Shown here: in pieces, positions 15,118 through 23,740 of the stretch | Position numbering within the stretch: the stretch's first letter is position 1 | How the letters are laid out: every line of letters begins with the position of its first letter | Assembly: GCA_964370075.1 (NCBI GenBank) | Contig: CAYJHC010000022.1 | Coordinates: 1-23,862 of the forward strand | DNA: 23,862 nt | Direction of reading: 5' to 3' | Source of the DNA: CAYJHC01 sp964370075 | GTDB lineage: Bacteria; Bacillota; Clostridia; Peptostreptococcales; Anaerovoracaceae | Program-made: the position numbers and the translations under genes | The notes under the pieces: model-generated | Databases searched by the model: none | What the model saw: only the letters and a program-made list of their open reading frames with translations | What the model was told of the DNA's origin: nothing

Positions 15118-16266
15118 ATGAGAAAGTTAGGTATTTATGTTCATATTCCATTTTGCATGAAAAAGTGTAATTATTGCAATTTTAATTCACTAGATGATTA
15201 TACTTCGAAACAGCAGATGGACTATACATTAGCTTTACTAAAAGAAATGGTAATGTATGGCAAAGAGCTTAAGGAAAAATACATAGTAGATAGTATCTAT
15301 ATTGGGGGAGGAACCCCTTCTTGCTTACCTGAGAGTGCTATAGTAGCTATTATTTCAGGGTTATATTCTAATTTTATTGTTGATGAAGATTGTGAAATAA
15401 CAATTGAAGCAAATCCAAAATCACTTACCCATACGAAGGCTTTAGCTTATTATAAGGCAGGCGTTAATAGACTTAGCATTGGAGTGCAAAGTTTTCATAG
15501 AGATGAACTTGAGGCGCTTACAAGATTGCATACACCACAAGAGTTCTACCGTGGGTATGAAATAGCTAGAGAAATAGGTTTTGATAATATTAATCTGGAT
15601 CTAATGTTTGGGATTCCATTACAAACAGAAGAAAAATGGGCAGCAACTATCAGTGTTGCTGCAAAGATAAAGCCGGATCATATATCTTTTTATAGTTTAG
15701 AACTCGATAAAAGCACTCCTCTATTTTGGCATGTGGGAAGGGGGGATTATGATCTTCCAAACGAGGCCACAGATAGAGTAATGTACCATTATGCCATAGC
15801 TGCACTAAAAAATGTTGGATATGAGCATTATGAAATATCCAATTGTGCAAAGCCAGGGAAGCAGTGTAGACATAATCTTAAGTATTGGTCTATGGAACCA
15901 TATTTAGGGTTAGGGTTAGGAGCTTCTTCTTACTTCGGAGGAAAGAGGGCGCAAAATATAGATATTCTAGATGATTATATCACTGCTGTGGAGAATGATA
16001 ATATTCCATTTAAAACTGTGCATAAGAATACTGCGGAAGAATCAATGTCTGAGTTTGTGTTTACCGGACTAAGAAAGACGGAAGGCTTAGATTTACAATT
16101 ATTTAAGCGGGCATTTGGCAGAGATTTTTATGAAGTCTATAGAGAAAAGATACCTTTTATGACAGATTCAAGGGATGAAGGATTGATTCACATTGATGAG
16201 AATAGATTTATCATTACAGAAAAAGGAATAGATATATCAAATAAAATAATGTCTGAATTCGTTTAA
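15118..16266 (+). CDS. hemW: heme chaperone HemW, radical SAM family
   Basis: HemW is a radical-SAM-related protein that binds heme and delivers it to respiratory enzymes; it is often mis-annotated as coproporphyrinogen III oxidase. The 382 residues include the cluster motif C13-X3-C17-X2-C20 in IPFCMKKCNYCNF, the glycine-rich IGGGTPSCLP, and H252-NLKYW, the HNxxYW heme-binding motif that separates HemW from HemN. I start at the ATG at 15118 with TGGAGG upstream; this puts the cluster motif near the N-terminus as in the family. An earlier in-frame GTG adds 13 residues without support. It is the second gene after lepA; hrcA, grpE and dnaK, which commonly follow in Bacillota, do not. Confidence 0.93.
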   Translation: MRKLGIYVHIPFCMKKCNYCNFNSLDDYTSKQQMDYTLALLKEMVMYGKELKEKYIVDSIYIGGGTPSCLPESAIVAIISGLYSNFIVDEDCEITIEANPKSLTHTKALAYYKAGVNRLSIGVQSFHRDELEALTRLHTPQEFYRGYEIAREIGFDNINLDLMFGIPLQTEEKWAATISVAAKIKPDHISFYSLELDKSTPLFWHVGRGDYDLPNEATDRVMYHYAIAALKNVGYEHYEISNCAKPGKQCRHNLKYWSMEPYLGLGLGASSYFGGKRAQNIDILDDYITAVENDNIPFKTVHKNTAEESMSEFVFTGLRKTEGLDLQLFKRAFGRDFYEVYREKIPFMTDSRDEGLIHIDENRFIITEKGIDISNKIMSEFV

Positions 16267-16390
16267 AGAGATATTCTTTAAATATAGATAGCCTAAATTA
16301 AATTTCACGTACTAATTAGCTGTTGCAGTTTTCTTTGTTCTAAACTTGTCATAGGAAACTGTAATAATTTATTATTAAAGGAGTATATTA

Positions 16391-17884
16391 ATGGGCAAAT
16401 ATATTATGGCTATGGACCAAGGAACTACCAGCTCTAGATGCATTCTATTTAATGAAGAGGGAAAGATTGTAAGTAAAAGTCAGCGGGAGTTTAAGCAAAT
16501 GTATCCCTTGCCTGGATGGGTAGAACATGATCCTATTGAAATTTGGTCTACACAAATAGGTGTTGCCAATGAGGCTATGGCAAAGATAGGCGCAAAAAAT
16601 GTAAATATTGTAGGGATAGGAATAACCAATCAACGTGAGACTACTGTGATTTGGAATAAAAATACTGGAAAGCCTATTTATAATGCCATTGTATGGCAGT
16701 GCAGAAGAACATCTAAACTTTGTGATGAATTAAAAAAAGATAAAGATTTTGAAAAACATATTAAAGAAAATACAGGTTTGGTTATTGATTCATACTTTTC
16801 AGCAACAAAAATAAAGTGGATTTTGGATAATGTGGATGGGGCGAGAGAACAGGCAGAAAATGGAGAATTACTTTTTGGAACCATTGAAACCTGGCTAATT
16901 TGGAAGCTGACTGAAGGGAAAGTTCATATTACTGATTATTCTAATGCTTCAAGAACTATGTTGTTTAATATTAATACGCTAAAGTGGGATGAAGAAATAC
17001 TTCATAAGCTTGATATCCCAAGGCAAATACTTCCTGAGGTAAAGCCTTCGAGCTGTGTCTATGGAGAAACAGAAGAGCATTTCTTTGGAAAACCAATAAA
17101 AATCTCAGGAGCTGCAGGGGATCAACAGGCAGCGCTATTTGGACAAACCTGCTTTGAGAGAAATCAAGGGAAAAACACCTATGGAACAGGATGTTTTATG
17201 TTAGTTAATACAGGCAATAGACCGATTTTTTCTCAAAACGGACTTCTCACAACAATTGGCTGGGGAATTAATGGTAAGGTAACCTATGCGCTTGAGGGTT
17301 CAGTATTTATAGCAGGAGCAGCTGTACAGTGGTTAAGAGATGAATTGGGAATGTTAGAAGATTCGGCAAAATCTGAGCAAATAGCAGTATCTGTACCAGA
17401 TACTAATGGGGCAGTAGTAGTACCCGCGTTTGTTGGAATGGGAGCTCCATATTGGGAGCCACATGCAAGAGGAGCAATTTTTGGAATCACAAGAGGAGTT
17501 AATAAAGCACATACTATTAGGGCTACATTAGAATCTATAGCGCTTCAATCGATGGACTTGATAAATGCTATGGAAGAAGATGTTGGTGAAGAAGTTAAAC
17601 TGTTAAATGTAGATGGTGGTGCTAGTTCTAATGATTTTTTGATGCAGTTTCAGGCAGATATACTTAATAAGAAAATTGCAAGGGCAGAATCAGTTGAAAC
17701 CACAGCGAAGGGTGCGGCTTATTTAGCAGGCTTGGCTGTAGGCTTTTGGGAAAACCAAGAGGAATTGAAAAAAATGGATAGTGTTGATAATATTTTTGCT
17801 CCGAATATGGAAGAAAATGTTAGAATGGATAAAATCAATTTATGGCATAAAGCAGTAAGCTGTGCGATAGAATGGGGAAGGTAG
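16391..17884 (+). CDS. glpK: glycerol kinase
   Basis: This enzyme phosphorylates glycerol to glycerol-3-phosphate with ATP in the cytoplasm. The 497-residue protein has AMDQGTTSSRCILF at the N-terminus, PLPGWVEHDP, GIGITNQRETT, NAIVWQCRRTS and the ATP-site AAGDQQAALFGQ. H230 in EHFFGKP sits where Gram-positive enzymes carry the histidine phosphorylated by HPr of the sugar phosphotransferase system, so activity is probably raised by PEP-dependent phosphorylation when preferred sugars are absent. AAAGGAG precedes the ATG. The gap after hemW is 124 bases and no clear promoter is placed well for it. The next gene, a transporter ATPase, starts seven bases after its stop. No glycerol facilitator or glycerol-3-phosphate dehydrogenase gene is adjacent. 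Confidence 0.97.
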   Translation: MGKYIMAMDQGTTSSRCILFNEEGKIVSKSQREFKQMYPLPGWVEHDPIEIWSTQIGVANEAMAKIGAKNVNIVGIGITNQRETTVIWNKNTGKPIYNAIVWQCRRTSKLCDELKKDKDFEKHIKENTGLVIDSYFSATKIKWILDNVDGAREQAENGELLFGTIETWLIWKLTEGKVHITDYSNASRTMLFNINTLKWDEEILHKLDIPRQILPEVKPSSCVYGETEEHFFGKPIKISGAAGDQQAALFGQTCFERNQGKNTYGTGCFMLVNTGNRPIFSQNGLLTTIGWGINGKVTYALEGSVFIAGAAVQWLRDELGMLEDSAKSEQIAVSVPDTNGAVVVPAFVGMGAPYWEPHARGAIFGITRGVNKAHTIRATLESIALQSMDLINAMEEDVGEEVKLLNVDGGASSNDFLMQFQADILNKKIARAESVETTAKGAAYLAGLAVGFWENQEELKKMDSVDNIFAPNMEENVRMDKINLWHKAVSCAIEWGR

Positions 17885-17891
17885 GTAGCTA

Positions 17892-19028
17892 TTGATAAAG
17901 TTTGAAGGTGTAAGAAAAAATTACAAATCAACAGAAGTGTTGACAGACATTAGTTTTGAGGTGGAAAAAGGTGAGTTGGTAGTTTTGATTGGAAGCTCTG
18001 GTTGTGGAAAAACCACAACATTGAAGCTAATCAATAAATTAATTACGCCAACCTCTGGCCGCATTTTAATTGAAGGAGAAGATATTGCTGAAAAGGATAC
18101 TATAGAACATAGGAGAAATATAGGGTATGTAATTCAGCAAATTGGACTTTTCCCTCATATGACAGTTAGGGAGAATATTGAAATTGTTCCAAAACTCATG
18201 AAACTTAATGTTGAAGAATACTCTGCAAATACAAAATCATTGTTAAAAATGGTTGGCTTAGATCCGGAAATTTATTTAGATAGATATCCGATTCAGCTTT
18301 CTGGAGGCCAACAGCAAAGAATAGGTGTTGCTAGGGCTTTTGCTATTGACCCTGATATTATTTTGATGGATGAACCTTTTTCGGCAGTAGACCCCATAAC
18401 TAGAAGGCAACTTCAAGATGAATTGGTTAATTTGCAAGCTAAAGTAAAGAAAACAATAGTTTTTGTAACTCACGATATGGATGAGGCCCTAAAAATTGGG
18501 GATAAGATTTGTATTATGCAAAGTGGAGAAATTGTTCAGTTTGATACACCAGAAAACATATTAAAGAACCCGATAAACGAGTTTGTATCAAAATTTGTGG
18601 GTAAGAATAGAATTTGGAATAATCCAGAATACATTAGAGCTCAGGACATAATGATTACAGAGCCTGTAACTGCTTATAAGGAGGTTCCTGTTCTCAAAGC
18701 AATAGAGAATATGAGAATTAGAAAAGTTGATAGAGTATTAGTAATTGATGAAGATGGAAAATTCTTAGGACACGCAAAGGGAAGTGCTTTAGCAAAAGTT
18801 GAGGATAAGGCGGCAGCATTGGAAACGGTGGTAAAGCAACCAAAGGTTACTGCTACTCCGTATGACTCTATTGTGGACTTGCTTGAAAAAATTAGAGAAT
18901 TTGGTGTCTCCGCAATACCGGTTATTGATGATGATGGCAAGCTTAGGGGGCTTATTACCACAGCTACACTAGTTACTACTTTAGGTCAACAGTTCGTAAA
19001 CTTTGAGGGGGTGGCTTCTGATGAATAA
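17892..19028 (+). CDS. osmoprotectant-type ABC transporter ATP-binding protein (OpuCA/BilEA/EgtUA family)
   Basis: The 378-residue ATPase powers uptake through the permease encoded next. The nucleotide-binding domain has G34-SSGCGKT (Walker A), L136-SGGQQQR (signature), MDEPFSAVD with D160-E161 (Walker B) and FVTHDMDEA (H-loop). Two CBS domains occupy about residues 252-310 and 315-372, the usual ionic-strength or nucleotide sensor in the OpuA/OpuC group. The start is a TTG at 17892, with AAGGTAGG upstream; it gives a normal N-terminus (IKFEGVRKNY) and no ATG is available near. It begins seven bases after the glpK stop and overlaps the next gene by eight bases, so all three are probably one transcript. 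Candidate substrates are glycine betaine, carnitine, choline or ergothioneine. Confidence 0.9.
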   Translation: MIKFEGVRKNYKSTEVLTDISFEVEKGELVVLIGSSGCGKTTTLKLINKLITPTSGRILIEGEDIAEKDTIEHRRNIGYVIQQIGLFPHMTVRENIEIVPKLMKLNVEEYSANTKSLLKMVGLDPEIYLDRYPIQLSGGQQQRIGVARAFAIDPDIILMDEPFSAVDPITRRQLQDELVNLQAKVKKTIVFVTHDMDEALKIGDKICIMQSGEIVQFDTPENILKNPINEFVSKFVGKNRIWNNPEYIRAQDIMITEPVTAYKEVPVLKAIENMRIRKVDRVLVIDEDGKFLGHAKGSALAKVEDKAAALETVVKQPKVTATPYDSIVDLLEKIREFGVSAIPVIDDDGKLRGLITTATLVTTLGQQFVNFEGVASDE

Positions 19029-20622
19029 TTTTATGGATTATGTAAGTAACAATATGGAATATATATTGTCTCTTCTCTACAATCATATTCAGTACACCTT
19101 TGTTGCTGTATTAATTGCTATACTAATTGGTGTACCTTTAGGAATTACAATCTATAATTATAGAAAACTTGGCAAACCAGTTTTGAGTTTGGCAAATTTA
19201 GTACAAGCTATACCAAGCCTAGCTATTCTTGGGTTTGTAGTGCCATATTTTGGAATCGGTGCAAGCACGGCCATATTCATGGTAGTGATTTATTCTTTGC
19301 TCCCGATTTTAAAAAATACATATACTGGATTAAGCAATATAAATAAAGATATGTTAGAAGCTGCAAAAGGCATCGGAATGACAAATACGCAGGTATTATT
19401 TAAGGTTCAATTTCCATTAGCACTTCCAGTAATAATGGCTGGAATTAGGATTTCATCAGTAACAGCAGTTGGACTAATGACAATAGCAGCCTATATAGGT
19501 GCTGATGTACTTGGAACTTTGATACTTTCGGGAATCCAAACAAACAACACCTATATGATACTGGCAGGGGCAATACCAGCTTGCATACTTGCTTTAATTA
19601 TGGACTTTGTAATGTCTAGAGTAGAGAAGGCTGTGACGCCAGTAAGTACCCAATTAAAAGCTAGCAATATTAGCCCAGAATCAATTAGAGCTTTAAAGAG
19701 ACAGAAAAAGCTAACTATTGCAACAGTAGGTACGGTATTTATAATTATTTTCTCAATATTAATTTATAATGCTTTGCCGAAAGAAGTTGATATAGTTGTC
19801 GGTTCAAAGGAATATACGGAAGGCACTATAGTCGCCAATATCTATGCTGAAGTATTAGAGAGGGAGACTGATTTGTCCATTGAAAGGAGAACAGGTCTTG
19901 GTGGAACAATGATTGCATATAGTGCAATATTGAATAGAGAAATAGATATGTACCCTGATTATACGGGAACCTTATTCGCAAGTGTAATGGAGGGTAGTTT
20001 CGCTCCAGGCATTTCGCCAGATTATGTATATCAACAAGTTGATAAATTTGTAGGAGAAGATGGGGAGTTAACCTTGTTGGAGCCTACTGATATAAATAGT
20101 ACATATGTTGTTGGTGTTTCGCAAGAAGTAGCAGAAAAGTACAATTTGAAAAATGTAACAGATCTTTCTAGGGTTTCAAAGCAACTTGTAATTGGATGTA
20201 ATTCGGAAGCTGTAGAGAGAGAAGATGGCTTGGCAGGGTTAACTGCCGCATATGATATGGAGTTTGGAGATGTTCTTACTTTTGCATCAGGTAGCTTGAT
20301 ATTTACTGCGTTGGATAGTGGTGACATTGATGTTGCAATTGTTAATTCAACAGACCCATTAGTTCAAAGCTATGATGTCTTTAGCTTGGAAGACGATAAA
20401 GCTTTCTTCCCTCCTTACCAGCTTGCTCCTTTGGTAACTCAAGAAATGGAATCAGAATACCCTGAGGCAGTAGCTGTTATTAACTGGATGAAAGATAAGT
20501 TGACAGATGAAGTGATGCGAGAACTAAATGGAAAAGTTTCTGAAGATGGCATTTCTCCAGAAGATGTTGCTAGAGATTTTGTGGATAACTTGCTTAAAGA
20601 ACAGCCTTATGTTGCAGAATAA
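19021..20622 (+). CDS. ABC transporter permease fused to substrate-binding domain (OpuCB-OpuCC / EgtUBC / BilEB type)
   Basis: The 533-residue protein joins two parts that are separate genes in many species. Residues about 1-215 form a permease with several membrane helices and an EAA loop (LEAAKGIGMTNTQVLFKVQFPLALPVIMAG), which contacts the ATPase. A further helix at about 235-258 leads outside, where about 260-530 form an OpuAC-type binding domain. This has VGSKEYTEGTIVANIYAEVLE, RRTGLGGTMIAYSAILNREIDMYPDYTGTLF split over its early part, typical of the quaternary-amine family. The domain is thereby tethered to the membrane. I start at the ATG at 19021, overlapping the upstream stop and preceded by GAGGGGGTGG; the in-frame TTG at 19003 lacks a site. 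Binding residues do not let me name the ligand. Confidence 0.9.
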   Translation: MNNFMDYVSNNMEYILSLLYNHIQYTFVAVLIAILIGVPLGITIYNYRKLGKPVLSLANLVQAIPSLAILGFVVPYFGIGASTAIFMVVIYSLLPILKNTYTGLSNINKDMLEAAKGIGMTNTQVLFKVQFPLALPVIMAGIRISSVTAVGLMTIAAYIGADVLGTLILSGIQTNNTYMILAGAIPACILALIMDFVMSRVEKAVTPVSTQLKASNISPESIRALKRQKKLTIATVGTVFIIIFSILIYNALPKEVDIVVGSKEYTEGTIVANIYAEVLERETDLSIERRTGLGGTMIAYSAILNREIDMYPDYTGTLFASVMEGSFAPGISPDYVYQQVDKFVGEDGELTLLEPTDINSTYVVGVSQEVAEKYNLKNVTDLSRVSKQLVIGCNSEAVEREDGLAGLTAAYDMEFGDVLTFASGSLIFTALDSGDIDVAIVNSTDPLVQSYDVFSLEDDKAFFPPYQLAPLVTQEMESEYPEAVAVINWMKDKLTDEVMRELNGKVSEDGISPEDVARDFVDNLLKEQPYVAE

Positions 20623-20729
20623 TAGCAAGGACGAAACTGTAAATTTTTCAAATTAGCGGCTTGTCAAAATAGCAAAATAGTCATTTCAGAAAAGCTGAGA
20701 AAGAGAGCAGAAGACTCTGAAAATAAATT

Positions 20730-20774
20730 ATTCCTCATACAGAAGATAAACTGTATGAGGAATTTAAATTTTTG
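20730..20774. terminator. intrinsic terminator between the transporter operon and gltX
   Basis: ATTCCTCATACAG (20730-20742) pairs perfectly over 13 bp with CTGTATGAGGAAT (20751-20763) around an 8-base loop. TTAAATTTTTG follows on the plus strand. On the minus strand the tract is weaker. It lies 107 bases after the transporter gene; the rest of the 263-base gap shows nothing else I can name. Confidence 0.85.
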
Positions 20775-20885
20775 TTAAAGTAGCAATAAAGAGAAGCATA
20801 AAAGCCTTTGTTAGTATAACTCTCGGATAAGGCGACTTTAGGGGGAAATAATTAAAAATTATCTATGCAATCTCTTGCGGTGATA

Positions 20886-22559
20886 TTAGCTCAATTCATT
20901 TAAGTAACTGTTGATTCTAGAAAAAACTTTTTCTTTCCCTAAAATTTGTTGAATTTCCCATAAATCAGGCGACTGAGACCTACCCATGATTGCAATACGT
21001 ATAGCTGTGCTTACATGACCTACATGCCCTTTAAATTGATCAGGATTTTTCTTGTAGTCTTTAGGTTTTTTAGCATATTTGAGCTCTTCTCCGAGTTCTT
21101 TTACCTTATTAAACCACTGCTCTTGGTTATCATCTTCATCATATAAAGAAAGATATCTGTTGAATATTTCTTTGGCATCGTCAGGAGAAATATTTTCGGG
21201 TAAATCTTCCTCGATTTTAAATGTTTCATCAAAGAAATAGCTAATAAACTCTATAATTTGGCTAGCATATATAAAGTCTTTTCTAGGCTTGTCTCCATCT
21301 CTTCCTAGAGATAAGGCTTCAAGTAAGGTTTTTCTGTTATTACTTAAAAGATTGAAAGTGGTTTCGTCAAATTCCTTAGCCCATTCAAGTAAAAAAGTAG
21401 CTAAGTTTTCATTATCTATTGTTAGGATTACATCTTTTGAAACATCATTAAGCTTGTTAAGATCGAACAAAGCTCCTGCTTTACTCATTTTTTCGAAAGT
21501 AAAGTTAAAGTCATCTATTGGAAGATCTGGGTTTTCTATTCTCCATTCTTCAAAATTAGAATTTAGAATAGTTAATAAGTATTCTCTTACAGCTTTATAG
21601 TGGTAGCCTTTTTCTTTGTAAAAGCTTAATGCTAATTCTGGATCGTTTCTTTTCGATAGTTTTTTCTTATTCCCATTTTCATCAAGTTTCATAAGGACTG
21701 CTGTGTGGCAATAGATTGGTTTCTCTAGCTCAAGAGCTTCAAATAATTCGATATGAATAGGTAGTGAAGCGAGCCATTCTTCCCCCCTAACTACATGAGT
21801 TGTTCTCATTAAATAATCATCTACAACATGAGCAAAGTGATATGTTGGAAGGCCGATTTTTTTAAGAATTACAACATCTTGAAAATTTCTGGGCATGGAT
21901 ATTTCACCGCGAATTCCATCAACTATAGTAAAGTAGTCAGACTGGTTTTCTTTGTCTATTTCAGAGTTTCCTTGAGATTTCAACCTGATAACATATTCGT
22001 CCCCGTTGTTTATCTTTGCTTCAACTTCCTCAAAAGTAAGGTCTCTACATTTTGCATATTGGCCGTATATACCGGGGGTCAACTTGTTTTTCTCTTGGGC
22101 TTCTCTAATCTCAGATATTACTTCTTCGTTCATAAAGCAAGGATATGCAACTCCTTTTTCTACAAGTTCTTTAACAAAAACTTTGTAAATATGGCCACGC
22201 TGACTTTGAGCATAGGGGCCATATTTGCCAGATTCACCATTTTTGTTAATTCCTTCGTCAAAAGTGATTCCGAAGAACCCGAGAGAATCTATAATTGCCT
22301 CGATTGAGCCTTCTACATATCTTTTGTCATCAGTATCTTCTAATCTTAAGTAGAAAATACCTTCGTTTAGATGTGCAATTCTTTCGTCCACAAAAGCACC
22401 GTATAGATTGCCTAAGTGAATAAATCCAGTAGGGCTTGGACCTAATCTTGTTACAGGAGCGCCGCTAGGAAGGTCTCGCTTTGGGTACATATTTTTGTAG
22501 TCTTCTGTAACCTTATCTATAGTGGGAAACAGTAGCTCTGCTAATTTTTTATTATCCAT
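20886..22559 (-). CDS. gltX: glutamyl-tRNA synthetase (long clostridial type)
   Basis: This class I synthetase charges tRNA-Glu, and possibly tRNA-Gln if non-discriminating, with glutamate. The 557-residue protein has the HIGH-type motif in GPSPTGFIH48-LGN and the KMSKS-type motif as K300-LSKR. Its extended N-terminus before the HIGH region (about 35 residues) and length above the usual 470-490 match the clostridial variant. The zinc-binding Cys cluster of E. coli GluRS is not kept (only C141 and C171 in that region). I choose the ATG at 22559, with GGAGG eleven bases upstream, over an ATG 13 codons earlier whose coding region would include that site. A promoter lies at 22602-22630. No T-box leader is visible. 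Confidence 0.95.
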   Translation of the reverse strand: MDNKKLAELLFPTIDKVTEDYKNMYPKRDLPSGAPVTRLGPSPTGFIHLGNLYGAFVDERIAHLNEGIFYLRLEDTDDKRYVEGSIEAIIDSLGFFGITFDEGINKNGESGKYGPYAQSQRGHIYKVFVKELVEKGVAYPCFMNEEVISEIREAQEKNKLTPGIYGQYAKCRDLTFEEVEAKINNGDEYVIRLKSQGNSEIDKENQSDYFTIVDGIRGEISMPRNFQDVVILKKIGLPTYHFAHVVDDYLMRTTHVVRGEEWLASLPIHIELFEALELEKPIYCHTAVLMKLDENGNKKKLSKRNDPELALSFYKEKGYHYKAVREYLLTILNSNFEEWRIENPDLPIDDFNFTFEKMSKAGALFDLNKLNDVSKDVILTIDNENLATFLLEWAKEFDETTFNLLSNNRKTLLEALSLGRDGDKPRKDFIYASQIIEFISYFFDETFKIEEDLPENISPDDAKEIFNRYLSLYDEDDNQEQWFNKVKELGEELKYAKKPKDYKKNPDQFKGHVGHVSTAIRIAIMGRSQSPDLWEIQQILGKEKVFSRINSYLNELS

Positions 22560-22601
22560 ATTATTATTATCCTCCGTGAAATTACTTATAGTTACCAATC
22601 T

Positions 22602-22630
22602 ATTATATAGATTTAAGGTGGTGTATACAA
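22602..22630 (-). promoter_or_regulatory. gltX promoter
   Basis: On the minus strand, TTGTAT (22630-22625), a 17-base spacer, then a perfect TATAAT (22607-22602). Its -35 box is six bases from the -35 of the divergent promoter. Confidence 0.75.
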
Positions 22631-22636
22631 CAAAAT

Positions 22637-22665
22637 TTGCAAGAACTTAACAAAAATTATATAAT
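22637..22665 (+). promoter_or_regulatory. promoter of the lysozyme-like gene
   Basis: TTGCAA (22637-22642), a 17-base spacer, then a perfect TATAAT (22660-22665). The leader is about 75 bases. Confidence 0.75.
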
Positions 22666-22747
22666 ATTTGAATAGAATAAAACTTGAGAGAAGTTTTAAA
22701 TTGAAATTGAACGACTTAAGGCGAAAAAGAAAGGAAATGAAGAATAA

Positions 22748-23602
22748 GTGGATATAAATTATGGGATCTGGGCAGGTAGGTTTATAAGGATTATAGTAGC
22801 AGTTATAGTAGGGCTATCGCTAATAGGAACAAGTGCTTTTTATGGGCAAAGTCGTTATCAAGCATATGTTGTGGCAACTACTGTACCTGAAGCTCCAGAG
22901 GTTATTTTAGAGAAAAAAGAAGATGTAGCTCATTTAACTATAAATTGTAAAGATGATAGAGAAGGCAAAGAATTTGTTGTATATATTTCGGAAGATGGAG
23001 AAAAATTTGAGGAATTGCTAGTTACAACAAAAACTGAGAATGTAGTAGAAGGTTTAGAACTGGGTAAAAAATATCACTTCAAAGCTCAAACTAGAGTTTT
23101 TTATGATAAAGAAGAAATAGCAAGTAACCACTCGGAAGTTGCTAATGTTACATTAGATGTGCCGGTTGAGGTAGTTGAGCCAGTACCAGTACCACAACCA
23201 GCTCCATCAGAGGAAACAGTTATAAATGGATTTGAAGGATATTCTCACCCTATACATAGTAGTGCAGCTAAGTGGGCTCCTGAGGTAGAAAGGCAACTTA
23301 GAAATTTTGGCGTTTATACCGAAGAAAGAAAGTTAGTAATACTTAATATAATACATCATGAAAGTACAGGTAACGAAAATGCATATAACAGTGCTGGAGG
23401 ATATGCTGGGTTAGTGCAATTTGGAACTCACTGGAAGCACGATTACCCTGAAAGTTATTTTATTGAAAATGATATACCGGGGGCATATAGCGCTGACAAT
23501 AGGTTTAGCGGAAACTGGAGCATTCATAGGATTGTACAAGTTTTAGCTGAAGGTGGAGATGACGCTATAAAGCAACACTGGGCGGGCACTTGGAATAAGT
23601 AA
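22748..23602 (+). CDS. membrane-anchored FN3-like protein with lysozyme-fold-like C-terminal domain
   Basis: The 284-residue protein has a short cytoplasmic start, one hydrophobic segment at about 12-32 (IIVAVIVGLSLIGTSAFYG), which is an anchor or signal, and a fibronectin-III-like domain at about 45-137. A proline-rich linker (VVEPVPVPQPAPSEE) follows, then a C-terminal domain from about 165. In this domain HHE205STGNENAYNSAGGYAGLVQF resembles the motif of lytic transglycosylases: a catalytic-type glutamate in a helix, then G-x-x-Q. It may therefore cut peptidoglycan outside the cell, but I cannot rule out a non-catalytic wall-binding role. The start is a GTG at 22748; the best ribosome site (AAAGGAA) is about 12 bases away, and no in-frame ATG exists nearby. 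It is a single-gene unit with its own promoter and terminator. Confidence 0.7.
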   Translation: MDINYGIWAGRFIRIIVAVIVGLSLIGTSAFYGQSRYQAYVVATTVPEAPEVILEKKEDVAHLTINCKDDREGKEFVVYISEDGEKFEELLVTTKTENVVEGLELGKKYHFKAQTRVFYDKEEIASNHSEVANVTLDVPVEVVEPVPVPQPAPSEETVINGFEGYSHPIHSSAAKWAPEVERQLRNFGVYTEERKLVILNIIHHESTGNENAYNSAGGYAGLVQFGTHWKHDYPESYFIENDIPGAYSADNRFSGNWSIHRIVQVLAEGGDDAIKQHWAGTWNK

Positions 23603-23639
23603 GCTTAAAAAGTTAATACTTGATTATTTTCCAAAGATG

Positions 23640-23672
23640 AAAGAGAAGATTCCTTCAGGACTTCTCTTTTTT
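23640..23672 (+). terminator. intrinsic terminator after the lysozyme-like gene
   Basis: AAAGAGAAG (23640-23648) pairs with CTTCTCTTT (23661-23669), with an inner TCCT/AGGA pairing. A T run follows. Confidence 0.88.
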
Positions 23673-23710
23673 ATTACTGACAAAAGGCCGAATTGAAGAG
23701 GGGGAAAATA

Positions 23711-23725
23711 ATGGCTAAATTTTAA
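23711..23725 (+). other. four-codon mini-ORF with a strong ribosome binding site
   Basis: ATG GCT AAA TTT TAA is preceded at six bases by GAAGAGGGGG (23695-23704). It lies between two terminators. It could be a leader peptide, a gene remnant or chance; no promoter is visible for it. Confidence 0.2.
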
Positions 23726-23740
23726 TATATGGTAAATATA

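Noticed and set aside
16267..16390. Promoter TTGTCA / TATTAT just before glpK (16346-16375)
   Set aside because: The spacing is 18, but transcription would start inside the ribosome binding site, leaving almost no leader. The glpK promoter is left unassigned.
21828..22307. 159-codon open frame on the plus strand
   Set aside because: It is a shadow opposite gltX, whose conserved motifs cover this region. It has no family features.
22560..22640. T-box leader for gltX
   Set aside because: The strong promoter at 22602-22630 gives a leader of only about 40 bases, and no T-box sequence or terminator is seen.
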